A stretch of 64,000 nt of DNA from UBA2330 sp049293015 (GTDB lineage Bacteria; Bacteroidota; Ignavibacteria; Tepidaquicellales; Tepidaquicellaceae): the NCBI GenBank assembly GCA_049293015.1, contig JBATSB010000109.1, positions 1 to 64,000 of the forward strand, given 5' to 3'. Within the stretch, counting starts at the first letter, position 1. Every line of letters starts with the position of its first letter. The translations under genes were made by a program, and so were the position numbers. The notes under the pieces are model-generated. The model saw only the letters and a program-made list of their open reading frames with translations, did not search any database and was not told the DNA's origin. Shown here piece by piece: positions 34,678-41,891 of this stretch.

Positions 34678-35883
34678 ATGATCAGTGTCAAAGAAGCAAA
34701 GTACAAATTATTTAGATCTGTAAAACCATTGTTTTCAGTTATAAAAAAGATTTCGGAAAGTACGGGATATCTTATAGCGGAATCTATAAAGTCACCTGTC
34801 GATCTGCCGCCTTTTGATCAATCTGCAATGGATGGATTTGCCGTAAACTTTGATCATACTGCGGAAATTATCAATAATGAATTTTCATTTTTAATTGTTG
34901 GTGAAATAAAAGCCGGAGACAAGCCTTTTAGATTTCTAAAAAAAAATACTGCTGTATATATTTACACAGGTGCTGCAGTTCCTCTTAATTCTACATGTGT
35001 GGTAATGCAGGAAAAAGCTTTAGTTAAAAATGGCAAAGTTACTGTTTCATTATCTGCTTTAGAAGCCGGCAGTAATATCCGCAGAAAGGGATCCGAGATC
35101 AAAAAAGGTCAGTCGGCATTAACAAAAGGACATCGTATAAATCCGGCATCAGTTGGTTTCTTGAGTTCGATGGGTTTTGATAAAATTAAAGTAATCAGGA
35201 AACCAATACTTTCAGTTTTGTCAACGGGAAATGAGCTTCAGAGTCCGGGTAAAAAATTATCACCAGGTAAAATTTATGAGTCTAATTCTTTGATGCTGGA
35301 ATCTGTGATTAAAGGATGTGGATATAAAGTTTCAAAATTAAGTTCAGTAAAAGATGAAAGAAAAAAAATTAATGATTGTATTAAAATTATGCTAAAGGCA
35401 TCTGATGTGATCCTTATTTCAGGAGGAATATCAGTAGGCAAATATGACCTTGTAAAAGAAATTCTTCATAACCTTGGTGTTAACGAGATCTTTTATAAAG
35501 TTTTACAAAAGCCAGGAAAGCCGCTCTATGCCGGGAAGTATAAAGATAAACTTGTTTTTGCATTACCCGGTAATCCCGCTGCATCTCTTACTTGCTTTTA
35601 TGAATATGTACTTCCATGTCTGAATAAAATGAGTGGACATTCTGAAATCGAGTTAACAAAAAAACTTCTTCCTTTAACAAAGCCATTTATAATGAAAGGA
35701 GAAAAAGATCTGTTTCTGAAAGCTAAGATCGAAAATGATATGGTAACGATACTGGAAGGTCAGGGATCAAATATATTGAGATCATTTGCTGAATCAAATG
35801 CGATAGTATTTTTAAATTCAGAAAATAAAAAATTTGTAAAGGGAAGTAATATTGAAACACACATACTACCTAAAATAGTATGA
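34678..35883 (+). CDS. moeA: molybdopterin molybdotransferase MoeA
   Basis: Inserts molybdate into adenylyl-molybdopterin. MoeA signatures are visible: DLPPFDQSAMDGFAV (about 42-56), GAAVPLNSTCVVMQE, LSTGNELQSPGK, and the MPT-binding segment ISGGISVGKYDLVKE with FALPGNPAAS. The 401-aa length is normal. It opens a tight operon; its stop overlaps the mobA start by 4 nt. Confidence 0.95.
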   Translation: MISVKEAKYKLFRSVKPLFSVIKKISESTGYLIAESIKSPVDLPPFDQSAMDGFAVNFDHTAEIINNEFSFLIVGEIKAGDKPFRFLKKNTAVYIYTGAAVPLNSTCVVMQEKALVKNGKVTVSLSALEAGSNIRRKGSEIKKGQSALTKGHRINPASVGFLSSMGFDKIKVIRKPILSVLSTGNELQSPGKKLSPGKIYESNSLMLESVIKGCGYKVSKLSSVKDERKKINDCIKIMLKASDVILISGGISVGKYDLVKEILHNLGVNEIFYKVLQKPGKPLYAGKYKDKLVFALPGNPAASLTCFYEYVLPCLNKMSGHSEIELTKKLLPLTKPFIMKGEKDLFLKAKIENDMVTILEGQGSNILRSFAESNAIVFLNSENKKFVKGSNIETHILPKIV

Positions 35884-36461
35884 CCGGTAAAAATAAAATT
35901 ACTGCTGCTATACTTGCAGGAGGAAAAAGTTCAAGGATGGGTGAGGATAAAGGTTTTATGTATCTTAATAATAAAATGCTAATAGAATATGTTATTGATG
36001 AAGTAAAGAAAATTACTGATAAAATTATTATCATCACTGCTAATTCCGAATATGAACAGTTTGGTTATCCATGCCATAATGATCTGATAAAAAACAGCGG
36101 ACCGCTAGGAGGGATTTATACAGCACTTACTTTTTCAGAGACGAGAAAAACATTGATACTGAGTTGTGATTCACCATTTATAACTTCAGATGTTTTGTCA
36201 ATATTAGTTAATAAAGCAAATGAAGAAGATGTACTTGTCTTTGAAAACAAAGGAGAAGCAGAACCACTTTTTGCGGTGTATGATAAAAATTGTCTTAAGC
36301 CAATAGAAGAACTGATAAAAAACAATAAGTTGAAAATGAAAGATGCATTGAATAGTTTGAAAAAAGTGCAGTATAAATTTGATGAATATGGTTTTGACAA
36401 CAGAAAATTTTTTACAAATATTAATACACCAACTGAATTAACAAAGCATCAGAAAATATGA
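35880..36461 (+). CDS. mobA: molybdenum cofactor guanylyltransferase MobA
   Basis: Transfers GMP from GTP to Mo-molybdopterin to build the bis-MGD cofactor used by DMSO-reductase-family enzymes. The N-terminal nucleotide-binding signature AAILAGGKSSRMGEDKG (about 9-25) is intact; NDLIKNSGPLGGIYTAL and LSCDSPF follow, as in the family. At 193 aa it is full length. It overlaps moeA and moaE by 4 nt each. A bis-MGD enzyme (the Nas-type molybdoenzyme) lies 5 kb downstream. Confidence 0.93.
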   Translation: MTGKNKITAAILAGGKSSRMGEDKGFMYLNNKMLIEYVIDEVKKITDKIIIITANSEYEQFGYPCHNDLIKNSGPLGGIYTALTFSETRKTLILSCDSPFITSDVLSILVNKANEEDVLVFENKGEAEPLFAVYDKNCLKPIEELIKNNKLKMKDALNSLKKVQYKFDEYGFDNRKFFTNINTPTELTKHQKI

Positions 36462-36907
36462 ATATTGAAAAAAAGAAATCGAAAAAGTTATTTTTAGAAG
36501 GAGCGATAAGTCCTGAGTTTATAGCAGACTCAATTTCAAAACACAGCACAAAAAAAAATATTGGAGCACATCAGATCTTTTTAGGACAGATAAGGAGTGA
36601 TGAAATTGACAGCAGGACAGTACAAGCGATAGAATTTTCCACTTACGTTGAAATGGCAGAGGAGGAATATTATAATATTCGTGAAATTATTTTTGCAAAA
36701 TATGAACTGATCTGTATGCATGTATATCACAGTCTCGGAAGAGTTAATGCAGGTGAAATTAATTTATTTGTTTTTGTTTCTTCAGTCCACAGAAATGATG
36801 CAACGGAAGCCTGCAGAGAAATGGTAGAGCTGATCAAAACAAAATTACCGATATGGGGAAAAGAAATATTTGATAATGATGAACATACTTGGAAAATAAA
36901 TAGGTGA
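36458..36907 (+). CDS. moaE: molybdopterin synthase catalytic subunit MoaE
   Basis: Large subunit of molybdopterin synthase, which uses MoaD thiocarboxylate to add two sulfurs to cyclic pyranopterin monophosphate. Family segments are GAHQIFLGQIRSDE, AIEFSTYVEMAEEEY, HSLGRVNAGEINLFVFVSS and the C-terminal KTKLPIWGKEIFDNDEHTWK with the expected lysines. It overlaps mobA. No moaD gene is in the window. Confidence 0.93.
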   Translation: MNIEKKKSKKLFLEGAISPEFIADSISKHSTKKNIGAHQIFLGQIRSDEIDSRTVQAIEFSTYVEMAEEEYYNIREIIFAKYELICMHVYHSLGRVNAGEINLFVFVSSVHRNDATEACREMVELIKTKLPIWGKEIFDNDEHTWKINR

Positions 36908-36967
36908 AAAATAAATTATAAAAAAACGAGTAATAAAATTTACATTAAAAATTTTTAGAAAAATAGA

Positions 36968-37879
36968 ATGATAGATATAACCGGCAAGATTAATACACTT
37001 CGATATGCAAAAGCTCTGGCAACAGTAAAGGTAAGCAGTCAGACTACAATTGATGCTGTAAGAAACAAACTTGTACCTAAAGGCGATGTATTTGAAATGA
37101 GTAAAGCGGCAGCATTGCTTGCAGTGAAAAAAACGAGTGATGTAATTCCGGATTGTCATCCTTTGCCGATTGAGTTTGCATCTGTAAGTTTCATAATAGA
37201 TGGATTAGAAATCAAAATTGAGATGGAAGTAAAGACTATTTATAAAACAGGCGTTGAAGTAGAAGCTATGCATGGAGTTTCTATTGCAGCGCTTACTGCT
37301 TATGATATGTTGAAACCGCTTGATAAAAATATTGAAATAAGTAATATAAAATTAATCGAGAAGAAAGGCGGTAAAACAGATTTTCCAGAGGAATTCAGAA
37401 AGGGATTGAATGCAGCTGTAATTGTTTGTTCAGATTCAATATCTGCAGGAAAGAAGGAAGATCGTGCAGGTAAAGTTATAATCAGTAAACTTGAATCCTT
37501 ACAAATAAATATATTTGAGTATTCAATTATACCGGATGAAGCATCAGAGATAAAAGATAAAATATTAAAACTGACTGAAGAAAAAGTAAATATGATAATT
37601 CTAACCGGCGGCACGGGATTATCATCGAGAGACATTACACCTGAAGCCATAGAGCCGTTATTGGAAAGAAAAATTCCGGGTATAGAAGAAGCTATGAGAA
37701 GTTATGGTCAGCAAAGAACTCCGTATAGTATGCTCTCAAGAAGTGTATCAGGATTGATTAAAGACACATTAGTGCTTGCTCTTCCGGGTTCTACAAAGGG
37801 TGCTAAAGAAAGTATGGATGCTTTGTTCCCTTTTGTGCTGCATATTTTTGAAGTGATGAAAGAGATGAAACACAAATAA
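36968..37879 (+). CDS. moaCB: bifunctional MoaC-MoaB fusion
   Basis: A fusion of two cofactor-biosynthesis enzymes in 303 aa. Residues 1 to about 136 are MoaC, the cyclic pyranopterin monophosphate synthase: ITGKINTLRYAKA, AALLAVKKTSDVIPDCHPL, TGVEVEAMHGVSIAALTAYDM and IEKKGGKTDF. From about 146 onwards is MoaB/Mog, which adenylylates molybdopterin: AVIVCSDSISAGKKEDRAG and the ILTGGTGLSSRDITPEAI signature. The two parts act early and late in the pathway, so the fusion need not channel substrate. It lies 60 nt after moaE. moaA and moaD are absent locally. Confidence 0.93.
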   Translation: MIDITGKINTLRYAKALATVKVSSQTTIDAVRNKLVPKGDVFEMSKAAALLAVKKTSDVIPDCHPLPIEFASVSFIIDGLEIKIEMEVKTIYKTGVEVEAMHGVSIAALTAYDMLKPLDKNIEISNIKLIEKKGGKTDFPEEFRKGLNAAVIVCSDSISAGKKEDRAGKVIISKLESLQINIFEYSIIPDEASEIKDKILKLTEEKVNMIILTGGTGLSSRDITPEAIEPLLERKIPGIEEAMRSYGQQRTPYSMLSRSVSGLIKDTLVLALPGSTKGAKESMDALFPFVLHIFEVMKEMKHK

Positions 37880-37928
37880 ATAAATTTCAAATTTCAAATT
37901 ACAAATATAGAATTATACATTTTAGAAA

Positions 37929-37979
37929 ATTCTTATAGCTTTAATAAGAATCTTATATTGTTTAAATTTTTCAAACAAT
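37929..37979. promoter_or_regulatory. two short dyads before the bicupin gene
   Basis: ATTCTTAT (37929-37936) pairs with ATAAGAAT (37944-37951), and ATTGTTT (37957-37963) pairs with AAACAAT (37973-37979). Both fall within 75 nt of the bicupin start. In such AT-rich DNA short dyads can arise by chance, so this is weak. Confidence 0.25.
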
Positions 37980-38000
37980 TTTAAATAAAAATTAAATATT

Positions 38001-39029
38001 ATGATCTCCTTTAAGTATGAGCTTGAGAAAGAAGCGCCAAAAATTTTACCTGGAGGGATAACCCGTGGAGCATCAGTAAAGGAATTTCCTGCATCAGTGG
38101 GAATTGCAGGAGTATCCATGAGACTTGAATCAGGCGGTATGAGAGAACTTCACTGGCATGCAAATGCTGCCGAATGGGGCTATGTGATCAAAGGAAGCTG
38201 CAGAACGACTCTGCTTCATCCTGACGGTTCCTCTTTTATTGATACTTTTGATCCGGGAGATGTATGGTATTTTCCCAGAGGTTACGGACATTCCATACAG
38301 GGAATAAGTGATGAAGAATGTCACTTCATTTTAATTTTTGATAACGGAGATTTTTCGGAAGATCACACATTCAGTATTACAGATTTTATATCTTCCACTC
38401 CGCCTGAAATTGTAGCTCAGAATCTTGGGATCACAATTGATGAAGTAGGAAAGCTGCCTAAACATGAAGTGTATTTTGCAAAAGGGAAAGTACCTGATGA
38501 TCATTCATTCATATCAGCAGCGGTAAGTGATCCAGAGCTGACCACCAAACATCGCTATCCTCTTTTGGCGCAGGAGCCGAGGAGAATTCCGGGAGGCGGC
38601 ACACAAAAGACTGTGACTCAAAAAGAATTTCCGATCAGCAAAACAATGGCAGGTTCGGTACTTGAAATTCAGCCGGGCGGTTTAAGAGAAATGCACTGGC
38701 ATCCGAATGCAGATGAATGGCAGTATTATATTCAGGGCAAAGCTCAGATGGGAGTTTTTCTTGCACAGGGAAATAAAGTTATAGAAGATTTTAATGCGGG
38801 AGATATCGGATATGTTCCGATGGGTGCTGGGCATTATATAAAAAATACTGGTGATGAAGTGTTAATAGTTTTGATAGGATTTAATGACGGAGATTATCTG
38901 GCCCTGAATCTTAGTGACTGGCTTAGTTCTAATCCCGACAGTTTATTGCAAACTAATTTTGAAGTTGGGGAAGAACTTATAAAAAAATTCCCTAAAGAAA
39001 ATAAATTTATTGTTCCTCCAAAAAAATAG
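38001..39029 (+). CDS. oxalate decarboxylase-like bicupin
   Basis: A 342-aa bicupin with a full set of Mn ligands in both domains: His51, His53, Glu58 and His97 in the first, and His232, His234, Glu239 and His278 in the second (GGMRELHWHANAAEWGYVIKG and GGLREMHWHPNADEWQYYIQG). In B. subtilis OxdC the first-domain lid SENST carries the catalytic Glu; here the equivalent stretch is SEDHT (119-123), which keeps the Glu. Decarboxylation of oxalate to formate is thus plausible. No secretion signal is present, so it should be cytoplasmic. The aldolase-like gene starts 1 nt after its stop. Confidence 0.8.
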   Translation: MISFKYELEKEAPKILPGGITRGASVKEFPASVGIAGVSMRLESGGMRELHWHANAAEWGYVIKGSCRTTLLHPDGSSFIDTFDPGDVWYFPRGYGHSIQGISDEECHFILIFDNGDFSEDHTFSITDFISSTPPEIVAQNLGITIDEVGKLPKHEVYFAKGKVPDDHSFISAAVSDPELTTKHRYPLLAQEPRRIPGGGTQKTVTQKEFPISKTMAGSVLEIQPGGLREMHWHPNADEWQYYIQGKAQMGVFLAQGNKVIEDFNAGDIGYVPMGAGHYIKNTGDEVLIVLIGFNDGDYLALNLSDWLSSNPDSLLQTNFEVGEELIKKFPKENKFIVPPKK

Positions 39030-39030
39030 T

Positions 39031-40110
39031 ATGGATCAAAATATTAAGAGTGTTAATTTTATCGGTGATGGAATTGGTTTTTCACCTGAGGAATACATTG
39101 AAAAGCTTTCAGAGATAAACCGGTCAGATAAAATTCACAGAGATATATATGGAAACGGCGGTCCGACTAAATCTTTGGAGGAAGAGTTTGCAAAGATCAC
39201 AGGAAAGGAAAAATGTATTTATCTTCCGACAGGGACTATGGCTAATCATCTAAGTGTCAGATTATTAAATGGAGAAAATATAAAAGTAATAGTTCCGGAA
39301 AACAGTCACATGTATCGTGATGAAGCAGACGGGTTATATAGTGTTCATAGAAAAAGATTAATACCTGTTGGAAAAGGTAAACCATATTTTGAACTGGAAG
39401 ATCTGAAAGAAACTTTAGATTATTTAAAAAGCGGTGAGACATTTGACAGCGGTACCGGTACTGTAGTTATAGAAAATCCTGTCAGGCGTGCAGACGGAAA
39501 GTATGTACCGATAGAAACAATAAAAGAAATTTCTGAATACTGCAGAGAAAAAGGTTACAAGCTTCATCTTGATGGAGCACGCATACATCTTGCTTCAGCA
39601 TATACTAACACTCCTATTTCTGAATACTCATCTTATTTCGATACAGTTTATATTTCACTTTACAAATGTCTTAATACTGCCGGTGGAGCTGTACTTTGCG
39701 GTGATTCAGAATTAATAGACATGGTTCCTTATCAGATAAAAATTCATGGCGGAACAGTTTTTCAGTCATGGAGCAATACGGCGATGGCTTTTCATTATCT
39801 TAAAGATATTGAATCCAAATGGCAGAAGATCATTCCATTGTCAAAACATTTAATTAATGAGATTAATAAAATTAAAGGGATCAGTATTGAAAAAATTAAA
39901 AATGGCACTAATAACTTCAACTTAGTTCCAGATGAGAATATAGACTTAAATAAGTTTTCTGATTTTTTGGGTAAAGAGTATAAAATTTATTTAGGGCGAA
40001 TAGAAGATACAGGAATTATAAAATTTACAGTGAACGAAAGTTTGTTTAGAAGAGAATTGAATGACATTTTAAATGTCTGGAAAATGGGAATTGAGATTTC
40101 TATCAGATAA
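39031..40110 (+). CDS. threonine aldolase / beta-eliminating lyase family PLP enzyme
   Basis: A 359-aa fold-type I PLP enzyme. The ATG directly after the bicupin stop is chosen over an in-frame ATG inside the bicupin gene. Family features are FIGDGIGFSPEEY, DIYGNGGPTKSLEEEFAKITGKE, PTGTMANHL, and the PLP-binding lysine in SLYKCL (Lys about 212), followed by AGGAVLCGD. Low-specificity L-threonine aldolases split threonine to glycine and acetaldehyde. The sequence is somewhat off the E. coli LtaE pattern, so another beta-hydroxy amino acid may be the substrate. Confidence 0.8.
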   Translation: MDQNIKSVNFIGDGIGFSPEEYIEKLSEINRSDKIHRDIYGNGGPTKSLEEEFAKITGKEKCIYLPTGTMANHLSVRLLNGENIKVIVPENSHMYRDEADGLYSVHRKRLIPVGKGKPYFELEDLKETLDYLKSGETFDSGTGTVVIENPVRRADGKYVPIETIKEISEYCREKGYKLHLDGARIHLASAYTNTPISEYSSYFDTVYISLYKCLNTAGGAVLCGDSELIDMVPYQIKIHGGTVFQSWSNTAMAFHYLKDIESKWQKIIPLSKHLINEINKIKGISIEKIKNGTNNFNLVPDENIDLNKFSDFLGKEYKIYLGRIEDTGIIKFTVNESLFRRELNDILNVWKMGIEISIR

Positions 40111-40125
40111 TTTATCAGATTAATA

Positions 40126-40473
40126 TCATCTGTCAGAGAACTGAAATTTATTTCCCTCAGGATCAATGCCGTCACAAAAGTTCATTCCTTCAAATGTAAA
40201 TATCTTCCCCATCTTTATTCCTTTTTTTTCAATTTGCTCTTTAGCTTTCTTCACATCTTTTTTATAGAAAACTATTTTTACATTATTATAAAATTTCCCA
40301 ACACTTTTTTTTCCTGTCTTGTGTAAAGCAATGCAGCAGTTACCGGTTTTTAGCTCAGTCCACTCAGGATCAGATTTGCCCATTACTTTCAGCCCAAGAA
40401 TATTTTTGTAAAATTCTGTACATTTTAAAACGTCATTAACAAATAAAATTATTCTGGCAATTTTTTCAGGCAT
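40126..40473 (-). CDS. VOC (glyoxalase-fold) family protein
   Basis: A 115-aa protein made of the two beta-alpha-beta-beta-beta units of the vicinal oxygen chelate fold: IARIILFVNDVLKCTEFYKNILGLKV, then MNFCDGIDPEGNKFQFSDR. The metal-ligand positions are not clearly His/Glu, so catalysis is uncertain. It is the last minus-strand gene after the nitrate operon but 46 nt from it. It converges with the aldolase gene. Confidence 0.8.
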   Translation of the reverse strand: MPEKIARIILFVNDVLKCTEFYKNILGLKVMGKSDPEWTELKTGNCCIALHKTGKKSVGKFYNNVKIVFYKKDVKKAKEQIEKKGIKMGKIFTFEGMNFCDGIDPEGNKFQFSDR

Positions 40474-40518
40474 GGAATGTTATTTTGATTTTTATAAAAT
40501 AAATAAATTTAACTGACA

Positions 40519-40779
40519 TCAGGAATTTCCATTTTCATTACCTGATCTGCCCTGTGGTAAAAAGTATAACCATACTGCTCCGATCAGAAATATTCCAAAT
40601 GAAGCTATGAATGCATAAGTTGCTACTTCTTTATTATCGTCAAGAGCATAGTTCAAAGCAGTGTATAGCAACCATATCTGAAGTCCAAGATTTAAAATTA
40701 AAATTACTATAAGTGTTAATAAAATATTATTAAGCTTATCTGTATTAGCACTGTTTTGTTTTGTCCTGAATGAACTCAT
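40519..40779 (-). CDS. small membrane protein of the nitrate operon (DUF6755-like)
   Basis: An 86-aa protein with two predicted helices (about 16-37 and 50-68) and a soluble C-terminus. It overlaps the Rieske gene by 4 nt and so belongs to the operon. It resembles the small two-helix proteins found beside Rieske proteins (DUF6755 is a tentative match from memory). It may help assemble or anchor the Rieske subunit. Confidence 0.6.
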   Translation of the reverse strand: MSSFRTKQNSANTDKLNNILLTLIVILILNLGLQIWLLYTALNYALDDNKEVATYAFIASFGIFLIGAVWLYFLPQGRSGNENGNS

Positions 40780-41291
40780 ACGGCATTATTTTTATTTTCC
40801 GCTTTCACAAATAATTTATTCTCCTTAATGACTACTTCTAATTTTGGAAGCGGGCGGGGAGGAGGACCTGCAAGTACTACACCTGTCTCAGCTTCAAAAG
40901 AACCGTTATGACACGGGCAAATTATTTCACCTGAACCCGGCTTATAATAAATGGAACAGGAAAGATGCGTACACTTTTGTTCATAGGCTCTGAAATTTCC
41001 ATTCTCAAGATGAATTAGAATATAAGGAATATCACTTCCTTCAATTACAAAAGACTTCGTCCCTCCGACAGGAATATCATTCTTATTACATACAAAATGT
41101 TCACCTACTACTTTTTTCTTTGGAGATAAGTGTGCCCTCAAAGCTACAAACCCGCTGCCAATTGACAGACCGCCTGAAACAAGTGCAAGCATTTTTGCAA
41201 ACTCTCTTCTACCAATAAAAGTAGAGTCCTGTCTTTTGTATGGAAAATCCTGTTTCCAGTTTTCGTTATTATTGTCGTTATTTTTTTTCAT
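40776..41291 (-). CDS. Tat-exported Rieske [2Fe-2S] protein
   Basis: A 171-aa Rieske protein. The N-terminus has a twin-arginine motif GRREFAKML followed by a hydrophobic stretch, so it should be exported folded by Tat and held by that helix on the periplasmic side. The cluster ligands are complete: CTHL (Cys, His) and CPCHNGSF (Cys, His), followed by the proline-rich GPPPRPLPKL typical of cytochrome bc-type Rieske proteins. Its operon partners suggest electron transfer between quinol and the molybdoenzyme complex. It is not part of a bc1 locus here: no cytochrome b/c1 gene is present. Confidence 0.9.
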   Translation of the reverse strand: MKKNNDNNNENWKQDFPYKRQDSTFIGRREFAKMLALVSGGLSIGSGFVALRAHLSPKKKVVGEHFVCNKNDIPVGGTKSFVIEGSDIPYILIHLENGNFRAYEQKCTHLSCSIYYKPGSGEIICPCHNGSFEAETGVVLAGPPPRPLPKLEVVIKENKLFVKAENKNNAV

Positions 41292-41306
41292 AATAAATAT
41301 TACTTG

Positions 41307-41870
41307 TTAAATTTTTAATTCTGTACTGCCTTTTGGCATCATTATATTTACAAGTGTAGTAACTACTTCTTCACCAAAGACAAATTTATTTACTGCAGTA
41401 CTGTTTGGTCTTTGTTCATTTATCTCTTCCAATGTTCCAAAGAACAATGCACCGCTTGGACAGACTGTTGCGCACATTGGTTTCTTTCCTACACTTGTCC
41501 TGTCATAACACATATTACATTTCATCATCAGATCATACTCTTCCATTTTTTTTGGAACACCAAAAGGACATGCCATCACACAATTAGAACATCCGATACA
41601 TCTTGAAGTATTTGCAGTATGTACAATGCCGAGTTCATCTTTCGAGATTGCATCAGCAGGACAGACATTAGCACAAACCGGATCATCACAGTGCATACAT
41701 ACCTGTACAGTAGTCTGAATTGTCTTTGCTCTGTCCACATAATTTACATGTATCATCGCTTCCTGTCCGTTGGTTTCACATTCTGCACAAGCCATTTCAC
41801 AAGCTTTACAACCTATGCACCGCTGCATGTCAACAAAAAATTTTTGATCTTTATTAAATAAATTATTCAC
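41307..41870 (-). CDS. four-cluster ferredoxin subunit (DmsB/HybA-like)
   Basis: A 187-aa electron-transfer subunit with four [4Fe-4S] ligand sets: CIGCKACEMACAECE, CMHCDDPVCANVCPADAI, CIGCSNCVMACPFG and CNMCYD...PMCATVCPSGAL. This is the arrangement of the B subunits of DMSO-reductase-family complexes. It starts with GTG, 21 nt after the catalytic subunit gene, and has no signal peptide, so it should sit in the cytoplasm with the catalytic subunit. Confidence 0.92.
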   Translation of the reverse strand: MNNLFNKDQKFFVDMQRCIGCKACEMACAECETNGQEAMIHVNYVDRAKTIQTTVQVCMHCDDPVCANVCPADAISKDELGIVHTANTSRCIGCSNCVMACPFGVPKKMEEYDLMMKCNMCYDRTSVGKKPMCATVCPSGALFFGTLEEINEQRPNSTAVNKFVFGEEVVTTLVNIMMPKGSTELKI

Positions 41871-41891
41871 TAAATAAATTTTAAAATTATT

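Noticed and set aside
39010..39030. Earlier ATG for the threonine-aldolase-like gene
   Set aside because: It lies inside the bicupin gene; the ATG one base after the bicupin stop gives the normal length.
41405..41861. Plus-strand reading frames opposite the ferredoxin gene, rich in Cys and His
   Set aside because: The four-cluster ferredoxin on the minus strand is unambiguous; these frames mirror its codons.
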